DNA of 64,000 nucleotides from Streptomyces hygroscopicus (GTDB lineage: Bacteria > Actinomycetota > Actinomycetes > Streptomycetales > Streptomycetaceae): positions 11,948,216 through 12,012,215 of the forward strand of contig CP018627.1 in NCBI GenBank assembly GCA_002021875.1, in the 5' to 3' direction. The position numbers were made by a program, and so were the translations under genes. The notes beneath the pieces were generated by a model that was not told the DNA's origin, ran no database searches, and saw only the letters and a program-made list of their open reading frames with translations. Shown here one piece after another: positions 10,045 through 19,492 of the stretch; the stretch's first letter is position 1, and every line of letters starts with the position of its first letter.

Positions 10045-10242
10045 CGCGGTGTTCTCGACCCACAGCAGTGTCCACTCGACTCCGGTCTGCCACCCGGGTT
10101 CCGCGTCGGCGTACCGGCCTTCGGCGTCGGCGCGGATGTTGGCCGCGGGGGCGCGCAGGTCCTTCTGCAGTCCTTGCCGCCGGGCTGTGTACATGGCCTG
10201 GCGCATTTCGTCAGTGATCTCACCTGATCGGAGCTCGCTCAT
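10045..10242 (-). pseudogene. small hypothetical protein cut by the ISL3 element
   Basis: A leftward frame starts at ATG 10242 (MSELRSGEITDEMRQAMYTA) and runs about 66 codons to GVEWTLLWVEN before entering the right inverted repeat of the ISL3 element. The composition is natural for a coding region, but I do not recognise the family. The continuation is not found on the far side of the element near 8291, so the 3' part is lost or moved. It is divergent from the gene at 10329. Confidence 0.5.
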
Positions 10243-10328
10243 CGCCCCACCATGGACGACTGCCCCCGCCGATGGCCATACCCCAAGGCCGCGGCCCGGG
10301 ACGTGCGCTGGCGATAGCGTCCTGCCCC

Positions 10329-10937
10329 ATGACCACCACCGACACGATCGCGACCCTGGCTCTGGGAGTTGCGGTCGTCGCTGCCGTTGCCGCCATCGGA
10401 TCCTGGAAGGCGGCGCGCAACGCCAACGGGGCCGCGCAGACCCTGTCCCGGATCGAGCAGCAACGCCTGCACGCCGATCTCACCCCGGACTTCCACTGCA
10501 CGATCGTGGCCAACGAGGCCCGCTCCACCGCCATGCTGCGGGTCCACCTCGAAGGCCCACCCGGGCTGCTGTCCCACCGCGCCATCGAGATCACCGTGTC
10601 CATCCGCAACGACAGCCCACACCGGGGCGGTGGGCCCCAACTCGCAGGCACCGCCACTCCCGAGCAGGTACGCGCGCACATCTGGGGGCCGTGGAAGTTC
10701 AGCGCCGACGGCCGCGACGACACCGGCCGGACGGTCGCCCCGCAGCAGCTGGCGGTCGGCGAGTGGACCCGGTACGGCCTGACTCCCACCTCACCGCCGT
10801 TGCGGTCGGCGAGCACCATGGACGACTGGCGCCGCGAGTACACGAACGCGCCGGTACGCCTGGGCATCACCGCCAGGTCGAAGGGCAGTGAGTGGACCGT
10901 ACCGCTGGAAGTCCCCGTCACCGTCGAGGACGCCTGA
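10329..10937 (+). CDS. hypothetical protein with N-terminal membrane anchor
   Basis: A 202-residue protein starting at the ATG within a CCCCATGACC context. Residues about 5-23 (TIATLALGVAVVAAVAAIG) form one hydrophobic helix, followed by a basic, coiled-coil-like stretch (KAARNANGAAQTLSRIEQQR) and a soluble beta-rich domain. This looks like a membrane-anchored protein with a cytosolic C-terminal domain. I do not recognise the family. The upstream in-frame GTG/ATG at 10272 would precede the signal-anchor with an atypical segment. Confidence 0.6.
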   Translation: MTTTDTIATLALGVAVVAAVAAIGSWKAARNANGAAQTLSRIEQQRLHADLTPDFHCTIVANEARSTAMLRVHLEGPPGLLSHRAIEITVSIRNDSPHRGGGPQLAGTATPEQVRAHIWGPWKFSADGRDDTGRTVAPQQLAVGEWTRYGLTPTSPPLRSASTMDDWRREYTNAPVRLGITARSKGSEWTVPLEVPVTVEDA

Positions 10938-10942
10938 CCGCC

Positions 10943-11179
10943 CTACCTTCGCTGTACTGGCCGCGCCCTCGCCCGGCGACACGCACTGACCACAGGCTCA
11001 ACCACGGCAGGCCAGGAGTCGGTGATGTGGTCGAATCCGCGCAGCATCGGCGTCAGCTCCCGCGCGCACCCGCACAGCGTGCACAGCCGCGTCCCGGGGT
11101 TCTCCGCGACGTTCAGCGCGTGCTCCACATCGATGTGACTTGGATCGATAGATGGCGAGGCTGGGCTCCCGAAGCACAA
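10943..11179 (-). pseudogene. possible zinc-knuckle protein fragment
   Basis: A leftward frame contains AENPGTRLCTLCGCARELTP followed by MLRGFDHITD, a pattern of one CxxC pair that resembles short Streptomyces zinc-ribbon proteins. The N-terminal part (MCFGSPASPSIDPSH) is not natural-looking, and the right side abuts a transposase remnant, so this is probably the 3' part of a truncated gene. Family not recognised with confidence. Confidence 0.3.
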
Positions 11180-11224
11180 GGTGGGAGCGTTTCGTTGATT
11201 CCTTGTTGGCGGGTCTGTGGAACG

Positions 11225-11475
11225 TTAGTTGGCGAGTCCGGGCGTGAGACGGTCACGTTCCGTGGTGAACCTGAGGAACCGACGATGGGCACGACTTGGA
11301 GACGCCGAAGCAGGGCGGCAGAGCCCGCCAGGCACAGCCACTGACCAGCACGTAGATGATCGCCGCGAACAGCGTCTCATCAGGCGTGTCCCGGGGTCCC
11401 GCCGCCCTGCGGCCGCACCTTCGACGGCGGGATCAACAGCTTGGCGGTCTCCCACAACCCGTCCGGAACAATCCA
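11225..11475 (-). pseudogene. IS5-family transposase N-terminal fragment
   Basis: Spread over two or three frames on the minus strand are WETAKLLIPPSKVRPQGGG, then LFAAIIYVLVSGCAWRALPP, then AHRRFL, which is the usual order at the N-terminus of Streptomyces IS5-family transposases. The catalytic domain is missing and frame changes make it inactive. A second, unrelated IS5 remnant lies near 16.6-17.1 kb. Confidence 0.6.
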
Positions 11476-11679
11476 GCACCGCCCAGCCGCGGGCCCGGCG
11501 CAGGGTCGCGGCGTCCGCAGCCGGTCGTCGCCTGTACGCCTGCCCACACCCCGATGGCAGGGTGCAGAGGGCACCGCAAGAAATACGACAGAAGATGTCG
11601 GTTTTTGTGGAGACAGTGGGGGCGCCGGCCGGTGCCGTGTGGTGGCGCGGGCCGGGACGACGGACAGACAAGGACCCTC

Positions 11680-12213
11680 ATGCGCGAAACACCCGACGAT
11701 CTCCACCGGCTCCAAGCCCTCCTTGACGCCTCGCTCTCTCGCTCCACGGCGCACCTGCGGTCGATCATCAGCAGCGAGCGCACACTCACCGCCGAGCAGC
11801 TCACTCGCGTGCTCACCGGCATGTGCACGCTCGCGCTGTCCACCGTGACGGCGAAGGGCGAGCCGCGGGTCAGCGGCGTGGACGGGCACTTCCTGCACGG
11901 AAAGTGGCACTTCGGCACCGCGCGCGGCGCCGCCAAGGCCCGGCACCTCGCCGCCCGGCCTGCCGTCAGCGCCGCGCACATGCGCGGGGAGGACCTGGGC
12001 GTGTTCACACACGGCACCGCGGAGGTCCTCAACCCCCACCGCGGCGAGCCGGCCGCCGACTGGCCGGACCTGCTCGCGTACTTCCGGGACTTCTACGGCG
12101 ACGACGCCTTCGACTGGGACAACGACGTGGTCTTCTACCGGCTGCACCCGCAGTGGATGGCCGTGTTCGCCCCCGACCTCGCCAAGCTCGGCGGGAAGGC
12201 GGACGAGGCGTGA
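11680..12213 (+). CDS. pyridoxamine 5'-phosphate oxidase family protein
   Basis: A 177-residue protein with the split-barrel flavin-binding pattern: LALSTVTAKGEPRVSGVDG, then WHFGTARGAAKARHLAARPAVSA. Family members bind FMN, F420 or haem and act as small oxidoreductases; the substrate here is unknown. Start is the ATG at 11680. The stop overlaps the GTG start of the UvrA-like gene (GTGA overlap), so the two are translationally coupled, and this protein may take part in the same resistance or repair function (inference). Confidence 0.75.
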   Translation: MRETPDDLHRLQALLDASLSRSTAHLRSIISSERTLTAEQLTRVLTGMCTLALSTVTAKGEPRVSGVDGHFLHGKWHFGTARGAAKARHLAARPAVSAAHMRGEDLGVFTHGTAEVLNPHRGEPAADWPDLLAYFRDFYGDDAFDWDNDVVFYRLHPQWMAVFAPDLAKLGGKADEA

Positions 12214-14777
12214 CCCGGCCCGTATCGGACACGCGCATGCCGGCCCCCCACGCTGCCGGGGCCGGCAAGACGCGCGACACCATCGACGTCGTGTGCGCCC
12301 GCACCAACAACCTGCGCGACGTGTCCGTCAGCATCCCCAAAGGCCGGCTCGTCGCCTTCACCGGCGTCAGCGGCAGCGGCAAAACCTCACTCGCCATCGA
12401 CACCCTGCACAGCGAGGCCCAACTGCGGTACCTGGAGGGCCTTTCGCCGTTCGTACGCCAGTACATCACCCAGCGCAACCGCCCCAAGGTCGACCGCATC
12501 CTCGGCCTCGGCGCCACGCTCGCGGTCGACCAGCGCCGCCTGAACCGCAACCCCCGCTCCACGGTCGCCACCATCACCGGGATCGACGGGCACCTCGGAC
12601 TGCTCTACTCGCGCCTCCCGCGGATCGACCCGGACACGGACACGGACACGGACCCGGACCCGGCCGCGGACGCCGGCGCCGGTCCCCTGACCACTGCGCA
12701 CTTCGACCGCCACACTCCCGAAGGCAGCTGCCCGGACTGCCACGGCGCCGGCGGACGCTGGCAGGCCCAGGAAGACCTCGTCGTCACCCGCCCGGACCTC
12801 CCCCTCTTCGAAGGTGCCTCCCCCTGGTACGCCAAGTGGCGGTCCGGAGAGCACATGTTCGTCCCCGCACTCGCCGCCAAACGCGGCGTGGACCTCGGCC
12901 GCCCCTGGCAGTCGCTGCCCGCGGCTTTTCAACACGAGGTCCTGTACGGCACCGGCGAGGAGGCGGTCGAGGCCACCGTCGACATCCCGAACAAGAACGA
13001 GACGGCTCGTATGACCTACACCTCCAGCCAACCGCTGCGCGGCGCGATCGCCGAGGTGGAACGGGTGTTCGTCAACGCCCAGACGGCCGACGCCAAGCAG
13101 CGCTACCTGCCGTACATGCGCAAGCAGGCCTGCGGCACCTGCCACGGCAGCGGATTCGATCGGGTCGCCCGGTCCGTACGTCTCGGCGGCCTGACCTACC
13201 CCGATCTGCTGGACGTGGATGTACGCGAGGTCCGCCGCTGGGCCGGGCACGTCGCCGACTCCCTCGACACCCGGCAGCGCACCGTCGGCGAGCCCCTGCT
13301 GCAAGACCTCGGACGCCGGCTCCGCCTCCTGGACCGGCTCGGCCTGGCCCACCTGCAGCTGTCCCGCAGCGCCGCCACGCTGTCCGGCGGTGAGTTGCAG
13401 CGCACCCGGCTCGTCGCTCAGCTCGGCACCGAGTTGAGCGACGTCATCTTCGTCCTGGACGAACCCGGCGCCGGGCTGCACCCGGCGGACAAGAAGCACC
13501 TCCTCGACATCGCCCTGGAGTTGCGCGAAGCCGGCAACACCGTCCTCCTCGTCGAACACGACCCCGAACTGATCGCCCGCGCCGACTGGATCGTCGATAT
13601 GGGCCCCGGCGCGGGCCGCCTCGGCGGCGAGGTCCTGGTCTCCGGACCGCCCGCCCTGGCCGCCGCCGACCCCGCCTCGGCCACTGGCCGCTACCTGGCC
13701 GGCAACGGGCCGCGGCTGCGCCGTACCCCCCGCCCGGTCCGCGATGACGCCGGCTGGGTGGAACTGCACGGCCTGCGCGCCCACAACGCGGCCGCGGAGC
13801 TGCTGCGCCTCCCTGCCGGGCGGCTCACCTGCCTGACCGGGGTCAGCGGCAGCGGCAAGAGCAGCGTCCTGGGCGCACTTGCCGCGGGCGTGGCGGCCGC
13901 CCTCAAAGACACGGCCGCCGACACCGTGCACGAGGTGACCGGACTCGACGGATTCGGCTGGGTCGCCGTGGTCGACCAGGAACCCCTTGGGCGCACGCCG
14001 CGGTCCAACCCGGCCACGTACAGCAAGGCGTTCGACATCGTCCGCAAACTGTTCGCCGCCACCGACGCGGCACGCGCGCGCGGCGTCGACGCCTCCTGGT
14101 TCAGCTTCAACACCACCGGCGGCCGCTGCGAGACCTGCACCGGCTACGGCCGCAGGCTCGTCGACATGCACTTTCTCCCCGACATGTGGGTGGTGTGCGA
14201 CACGTGCGACGGCCGGCGCTACGGGCCCGAGGCCCTGGAGGTCACCTACCTGGGGCTGTCCGTCGACCAGGTGCTGGGCCTGACCGTGGCCGAGGCCGGG
14301 GAGGTCTTCACCGAACCCCGGCAGCTCGCGGAGACCCTCGCTGCGCTCGACCGGGTCGGGCTCGGCTACCTCCGACTCGGCCAGAGCGCCACCGAGCTAT
14401 CCGGCGGCGAGGCCCAGCGCCTCAAACTCGCGTCCGCGATCCAGCGGGGCGCGGCGAGCCGCAAGGCCGGCCTCGTCGTCCTCGATGAACCCGTCTCGGG
14501 CCTGCACCCGTCCGACGTCCAGCGGGTCGTCGACGCGCTCGACATGCTGCTCGACTCCGGCAACACCGTCGTCGTGGCCGAACACGACATCCCCGTCGCC
14601 GCGTCCGCGGACTGGGTGATCGACCTCGGACCGGGAGCCGGCCCCAACGGAGGCGCGGTGGTCGCGCAGGGCACCCCCGACACCGTCGCTGGCGCGGACA
14701 CTCCCACCGCCGGATACCTCCGCCGGTACGCGGCCGGCCTGCCACTCCTGGACGCCTCGAAGGACACACGGCGCTGA
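12210..14777 (+). CDS. UvrA-like excinuclease ABC subunit A paralogue
   Basis: An 855-residue ABC-type ATPase with two nucleotide-binding domains. Walker A motifs are GVSGSGKTS (about residue 52) and a second GVSGSGKSS near residue 548. ABC signatures LSGGELQR and LSGGEAQR are each followed by Walker B VLDEPGAGLHP and VLDEPVSGLHP. Zinc-knuckle cysteines appear in CPDCHGAGG, CGTCHGSG, CETCTGYG and CDTCDGRR. It is shorter than housekeeping UvrA (about 950), fitting the UvrA2/DrrC-like group, whose members are often linked to resistance to DNA-binding drugs. An acidic run of DTD/DPD near residues 133-150 is low complexity. Coupled to the preceding PPOX gene. Confidence 0.85.
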   Translation: MTRPVSDTRMPAPHAAGAGKTRDTIDVVCARTNNLRDVSVSIPKGRLVAFTGVSGSGKTSLAIDTLHSEAQLRYLEGLSPFVRQYITQRNRPKVDRILGLGATLAVDQRRLNRNPRSTVATITGIDGHLGLLYSRLPRIDPDTDTDTDPDPAADAGAGPLTTAHFDRHTPEGSCPDCHGAGGRWQAQEDLVVTRPDLPLFEGASPWYAKWRSGEHMFVPALAAKRGVDLGRPWQSLPAAFQHEVLYGTGEEAVEATVDIPNKNETARMTYTSSQPLRGAIAEVERVFVNAQTADAKQRYLPYMRKQACGTCHGSGFDRVARSVRLGGLTYPDLLDVDVREVRRWAGHVADSLDTRQRTVGEPLLQDLGRRLRLLDRLGLAHLQLSRSAATLSGGELQRTRLVAQLGTELSDVIFVLDEPGAGLHPADKKHLLDIALELREAGNTVLLVEHDPELIARADWIVDMGPGAGRLGGEVLVSGPPALAAADPASATGRYLAGNGPRLRRTPRPVRDDAGWVELHGLRAHNAAAELLRLPAGRLTCLTGVSGSGKSSVLGALAAGVAAALKDTAADTVHEVTGLDGFGWVAVVDQEPLGRTPRSNPATYSKAFDIVRKLFAATDAARARGVDASWFSFNTTGGRCETCTGYGRRLVDMHFLPDMWVVCDTCDGRRYGPEALEVTYLGLSVDQVLGLTVAEAGEVFTEPRQLAETLAALDRVGLGYLRLGQSATELSGGEAQRLKLASAIQRGAASRKAGLVVLDEPVSGLHPSDVQRVVDALDMLLDSGNTVVVAEHDIPVAASADWVIDLGPGAGPNGGAVVAQGTPDTVAGADTPTAGYLRRYAAGLPLLDASKDTRR

Positions 14778-14965
14778 CGTACGGCGTGCCGACGCGACCG
14801 GCAGAGTCGCATGCGTGGTCCGCAGCGGCTGTCCGTTCGCCACGGGCCACGCATGGCTTGCCCCGGGACCGGGGCAAGCCCGAGCCGCCGCGCCCGGCGA
14901 GAATGGTGCCGAGCCCGTACCTACCTTCGACATTGCCCACGGCCCAACGAGCCATCACCACATAG

Positions 14966-14983
14966 TAGGACTCCGTTAGGTCT
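14966..14983 (+). repeat. IS701-like terminal inverted repeat, left
   Basis: TAGGACTCCGTTAGGTCT; exact reverse complement at 15885-15902. Confidence 0.85.
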
Positions 14984-15017
14984 TCCGATTAGTGCTGATC
15001 ACGGGCATGTTGGATGT

Positions 15018-15892
15018 GTGGACGCACGTGAAGTGAACCGTTTCCGGGCGAAGTTGGCGTTGTACGTGGCGGATGTGTTCGCGTCGGTGCCGCGCAGGGA
15101 CCAGCGGGCCAAGGGCGACTGCTACTTGCGGGGACTGATGCTGGACGGCCGCCGCAAGTCGATCCAGGCCATGGCCTCGAGGCTGCCGGACGGCAACGAA
15201 CAGAACCTGCAGCAGTTCGTGAACCAGTCAACCTGGGACCCGGTGCCGGTGCAGCGGCGGATCGCAGAGCGGATGCTGCCGCTGATCAGCCCGACGGCCT
15301 GGGTGATCGACGACGTGTCGGTGCCCAAGGACGGAAGAATGTAGGTCGCCGTGGCCCCGCAGTACTGCGGCGGCCAGTTACGGTCCCGCTTCGCCGCCGT
15401 GCGCGTCCGCCCGGCCGACAAGGCCGTCGAGCGTCCGATTCGGGCTGCCGCCTCGGCCGAGCAGGGCTGGTGGGACGGAGTGCTGCCCGACTGCTGGCTG
15501 CTGGTCGAGTGGCCCGAAGGCGCCGAGGCGCCCACCGACTACTGGCTGTCCAGCCTGCCGGCCGACACCCCGATCGCCGACCTGGTCCGTCTGGCCAAGG
15601 TCCGCTGGCGCATCGAGCACGACTACCGCGAACTCAAGCATGGCCTGGGCCTGGACCACTTCGAGGGCCGGTCCTGGCCCGGCTGGCACCACCACGTCGC
15701 CCTCGTGACCGCCGCCCACGCGTTTCTCACCGAACAGCGTCTGGCCCCAAAAGCACCCACACCGGGCTCATTCTCTACCAGATCCTCGACGCCCTCCAGG
15801 ACATCCTGAGGTGCTGGACCGGCATCTGCACCACCTGCCACCAGCCCTTGCCCAGCAGGCCACACACGACATCAAGATCGAGACAGACCTAA
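15018..15892 (+). pseudogene. IS701-family transposase, deleted
   Basis: The N-terminus (VDAREVNRFRAKLALYVADVF, LRGLMLDGRRKSIQAMASRL) and C-terminus (DYRELKHGLGLDHFEGR, the glutamate region) match IS701 transposases. Between the DDVSVPKDGRM segment, which holds the first aspartate region, and LRSRFAAVRVRP the middle of the catalytic domain is gone, leaving VAPQYCGG fused in the same frame after a TAG at 15342. A further frame change near 15760 separates the last 40 residues. Start is the GTG at 15018. Confidence 0.75.
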
Positions 15893-15902
15893 CGGAGTCC
15901 TA
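15885..15902 (-). repeat. IS701-like terminal inverted repeat, right
   Basis: AGACCTAACGGAGTCCTA; exact reverse complement of 14966-14983. Confidence 0.85.
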
Positions 15903-16001
15903 AGAAGCCGTATCTCAACCGAACGTGATCGTTTGATTTCTGCTGGTCAGGCATGGTTTCGCTCGGGGTGAGGGAGGCATGCGACGTCTTGTGTTCGCTT
16001 C

Positions 16002-16547
16002 ATGGCTGAGGGGTGCGCGGTGGCGTCGGTGCTGGGAATGCTGGAGGAGCGGGAGACGGCTGCCCGTGTGCGGGTGGAGGGTCCGCGGGAGGAAGCCGCC
16101 CGACTGGCTGATGTGTTGGAGGCCGCCGAGATCGAGCTGGACCGGCGGGTGATCGCGCGGGAGGAGCTGGTCGAGGCCCTGGCCGTCTCCGCGGCCGAGT
16201 CCACTGCTGTGACCGAGGCAGAGCCGGAAACGGCGCCCGCGCCTGCGCCGGTGCCGGGATCGACGGTGCCGCCCTGGCGGGACGGGCTGCCGGTGACAGT
16301 GCTGGCGCCGGACTACCAGCGGATTCTGGCTGTGCTGGAAGAGCGGTCCTCGGCGGGTCAAGGACCGCTGAAGGCCAAAGAGATCACGGCGGAGCTGGGT
16401 CTGGAGATGACATCGGCGAAGGTCGAGGGGGTGCGCTCGAAGGCCAGGCGCCTGGCTGAGCGCGGGTGGCTCCTGCAGGAGACATCGGGGATGTTCAGCA
16501 CCGGCCGGCGGCTCGTGGCCTCGCCAGACGCCGGCTCATCCGCGTGA
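16002..16547 (+). CDS. coiled-coil protein with C-terminal winged-helix-like domain
   Basis: A 181-residue protein. Residues about 10-65 are heptad-like and charged ([20 protein letters not shown]), then an alanine/glutamate/proline linker, then a domain with [17 protein letters not shown] and [20 protein letters not shown], resembling a winged-helix DNA-binding fold. Similar proteins occur in many Streptomyces genomes beside insertion sequences, where they are unnamed. It lies between the IS701-like element and an IS5 remnant. Function unknown; a DNA-binding role is inference. Confidence 0.6.
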   Translation: MAEGCAVASVLGMLEERETAARVRVEGPREEAARLADVLEAAEIELDRRVIAREELVEALAVSAAESTAVTEAEPETAPAPAPVPGSTVPPWRDGLPVTVLAPDYQRILAVLEERSSAGQGPLKAKEITAELGLEMTSAKVEGVRSKARRLAERGWLLQETSGMFSTGRRLVASPDAGSSA

Positions 16548-16559
16548 CCATCGACCACC

Positions 16560-17125
16560 GGATCATCGCCTCGCTGGAAGCGGGCAGAGTTTCGTAATCA
16601 CGCGCCAAGCGGCGGGAGCTGAGCAACCACGCGAACGTGCGCTCCACCACCCACCGCCTCGGCAGCACCACGAAACCTGCCGTGTCGTCGGTGCGCTTGA
16701 CGATCTGAAGGGGGAGGGCGAGTTTCTGCCGGCATCAGTCGACCAGGTCGCCGGTGTAGCCGCCGTCGGCCCAGACGAGGGTGATGTCACGGCGCAGGTG
16801 CCGCAGCCTCTGAAGCAGGCCCGCCGCGGCGTCCCGGTCGCCGATGTTCGCGGCGGTGACCGCGACGGCCAGGAGCAGACCGAGCGTGTCGGTCACGATG
16901 TGCCGCTTGCGGCCCGGCACTTTCTTCCCGCCGTCGTAGCCGCGTGAGGCGGCCGGCACCGACGCGGCGGCCCGCACCGACTGCGCGTCGATGATCCCCG
17001 CACTCGGCTCGGTCTCCCGGCCCTCGCGCTCACGGACCCGACCGCGCAGCCGGTCGTGGAACTCGGCGATCAGCCCGTGCTCGCGCCACCGGCGGAAGAA
17101 GGCATAGACCCGGCCCCAGGCGGGG
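16560..17125 (-). pseudogene. IS5-family transposase remnant
   Basis: On the minus strand the pieces [74 protein letters not shown] and [20 protein letters not shown] follow in the order of an IS5/IS1031-type transposase, covering the DDE catalytic domain. A stop codon follows GDLVD and the N-terminus is missing where the NUDIX fragment begins near 17127. The gene is inactive. Confidence 0.7.
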
Positions 17126-17126
17126 G

Positions 17127-17479
17127 TCGAGCAATACCACTACCTCGCTGGTGCCCTGTGGCAGCTGCCCGGCGGGTCCATCGACCCGGACGACGACGAT
17201 GCGTTGACCGCGGCGCAGCGCGAGCTGGCCGAGGAGACGGGGTACCACGGTGGCACCTGGATCGGGCACGGCTCCCTCCATCCCCTGCCGGGCCTCACCG
17301 ACTGCCGGGTCTACCTGTGGCGCGTCGACCAGCCGACATCCGGTCCGGCCGCAGCGGATCCGTCCGAGGCGGACATGAGGGTCCTCCGCGTCCCCCTGCC
17401 GGAAGCCGTCGCCGCCGTACGCGAGGGCCGGCTCCGCTGCGCTCCCAGCGCCGCACCGGTCCTGTCCCTGACGGACTGA
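17127..17479 (+). pseudogene. NUDIX hydrolase, 5'-truncated
   Basis: The frame carries a recognisable Nudix box, GGSIDPDDDDALTAAQRELA followed by EETGY (G-x5-E-x7-REUxEE-x-GU pattern with the first E position substituted by D), then about 75 further residues to a TGA at 17477. Homology begins at YHYLAGALWQLPGG directly at the junction with the IS5 remnant, so the first strand and the native start are lost. NUDIX enzymes hydrolyse nucleoside diphosphates linked to other groups. A TTG at 17204 could start only a meaningless fragment. Confidence 0.65.
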
Positions 17480-17650
17480 GCCGGACCGTCCACCCACCTC
17501 GCCAGCACACGAGCCCGAGCCGAGGAACCGGCCAAGGCTGGCTGACCACTCCCGGCCCATGTGGGCCAGTCGTCGGCCGGGTTGAAGTGGTCCACCACCC
17601 CGGCCAGCCCCAGATCCCGCTGCGATCCGCTGGCGGGTTCACCGTGTCGT

Positions 17651-17869
17651 TCATCGATGGCGACACGCAGCGATCGCCAGGGGGACAAGTACGGCCAGGA
17701 GTCCGACCCCCACCCCAACCGGGGCCGTGAGAGAGGGATGCTGATACAGCACGTACACCGTGGCTGTGCAGATCAAGAGCACCATCACCACGGTGAGCAC
17801 CACCACCGTCACCAAAAGGTGCTGCGGCGGTTCGCCCTGGGACGGCCGTGACTGCTGATTGGTTGTCAT
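17651..17869 (-). CDS. small two-helix membrane protein
   Basis: A 72-residue protein starting at ATG 17869 with a polar N-terminus (MTTNQQSRPSQGEPPQ) and two hydrophobic segments (LLVTVVVLTVVMVLLICTA and VGVGVGLLAVLVPLAIAA). It lies just downstream of the SAV_2336-type gene on the same strand, so it may be a membrane partner of it. The frame stays open upstream to 18040, but that part is proline/threonine-rich and overlaps the neighbour. Family not recognised. Confidence 0.5.
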   Translation of the reverse strand: MTTNQQSRPSQGEPPQHLLVTVVVLTVVMVLLICTATVYVLYQHPSLTAPVGVGVGLLAVLVPLAIAACRHR

Positions 17870-17981
17870 CTGGATTGTTCTCCGGGTGTCAGATGCCCTC
17901 GCCGGGCCCGGCGTGCCATGCGTCGGCAAGGGTGGTGAATCGTCGGTCTGGGACAGCGGGTCGGTTCGGGGAGTCGTGGAG

Positions 17982-19492
17982 TCAGTCACGGCCAACCACC
18001 TCGGAGACCACATGTTTTCCCCTGTGTGATGCGTCTTCAACTGGATCGGGTGGGCTTTCTCCCGAGCGGGCGAGCGCCTGATGGGCCAGGACCAGGGCGC
18101 GAAAGGAGCGCGCGCCCTCCAGATACGGACCGGAAAGCGCTTGGTAGACCTGTTCCTGAAGGCGGATATACGGAAGCAGGCGCTCGGTCCTGGGAAGGTC
18201 GCGCAGCGACCCGGAGGGGTGGTTGAGCAGATCGCGGAGCATCAGCAGCGGCTTCCAGCGGCGGCCGAGCCGATCGAGGACGCTCCCGAGGATGTACAGC
18301 GATTCGTCCCGCATCCCGGCGGACAGCAGCAGTTCCCGTACCCCGTCGTGGAACTCGTAGCCGATGCCCGTCTCGTCCAGCGGGTCGGCGGTCCCCACCT
18401 TGCGCAGCAGTCCGCCCAGCAGGACCTCGGCCAGATCGCCCGGGCTGCCCTCCGGCTGGTGGATCCCCTGCACGAACTCCATCACGGGAATGTTCAACGG
18501 CGCGGCGGCCAGCCGGGCCGCCAGCCGGAAGGCGTTCGGCGAGGCGGTGGCGCGGAACCGGAAGACGCGGTCCCAGGCGCTCGGTTCGGGTTCGGGGTCC
18601 CAGCGCTCGGCCGGCGCCCCGGGCAGCAGCGCCATCGTGTCCTCGCCGGGCGCCGACGGGCGGGTCACCAGCCGCGCCCAGTTGGCCATCCATCGCGCGT
18701 CCAGCTCCAGCACCGGGACCGGTGGTGCGCCGCCCGGCCAGGAACCGCCGTCCGCCCGCCGCCAGGTGCCGTTGGGCGCGCCCGGTTCGGGGACCCGCAC
18801 CCGCACCCGCTCCGGCGCCACACCGGTGTGGTGCCAGCGGCCCTGGTGCAAGACATGCAGCACGGCGACCGAGGCGCGCCGCGCCCAGTGGGCCAGCGCA
18901 CGCTGGGCGCTCTCATCGGCCCAGGCCGCGCCGATGCCGTCGGTCAGCACCAGCACCGTCCGCTTGCCGCGCGGCGCCATCCCCTCGACCGGCGACCGGT
19001 CCTCGGGTAAGGGATGGTCGGTGTTCAGCCGGTGCACCCGCACATCCCGGAAGGCGCCGGTGCGCCGCAGCACGGTGACCAGATGCTCGGCCGTCCGCCG
19101 CCACACCACCATCGAACTGCCGCAGTCCACCACCACAACGGCGTCCATCCAGCGCTCGCGCACCGGCACCAAGGCGGGCACCCACAGCCCCTCGCGCGCC
19201 GCGCACTCGGCCGTGGCCTCCTCGTCGATCTCCATCTCGACCAGCGAGGGCGAGGTGCGCTTGAGCGGCCGCAGAGCCCGGGTCAGGGCGCGCTCGGGCA
19301 GCGGCGGCTCGGAGACCGACGCCCGGCGCGCGGGCACGAAGACTTCCGCGACGGTCACCGGCTCCCCCTCACCGGGCGGTGCGGGGAGGCCGAGCAACTC
19401 CACGGGGAGCAGCGGCTCCGCGACCGCGGACCCAGCCTCGGACTCCGCCGCGGGGCGCTCCCCCTCGCGGTCCTGCCACGGCTGTCTGCGGC
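17982..19492 (-). pseudogene. SAV_2336-type conflict protein, 5'-truncated
   Basis: About 500 residues match the large Streptomyces family named after SAV_2336. Characteristic segments are RALRPLKRTSPSLVEMEIDE, ERWMDAVVVVDCGSSMVVWR (a degenerate von Willebrand A-like motif), RTVLVLTDGIGAAWADESAQ and VPVLELDARWMANWARL. Family members are often coupled to NTPases or proteases in predicted conflict systems. The gene's start is missing: near 19492 it is joined to helicase-associated-repeat sequence in a different frame. The C-terminal half is intact to the stop at 17982. Confidence 0.6.

Larger units (their letters stand above)
14966..15902 (+). mobile_element. IS701-like element, internally deleted
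   Basis: A 937-bp segment bounded by perfect 18-bp inverted repeats and containing a shortened transposase gene. About 190 codons of the transposase centre are missing and there is a stop codon at the joint, so it cannot move by itself but could be moved by a related transposase. The two ends are each preceded or followed by TA, too short to be sure of a target duplication. Confidence 0.75.
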
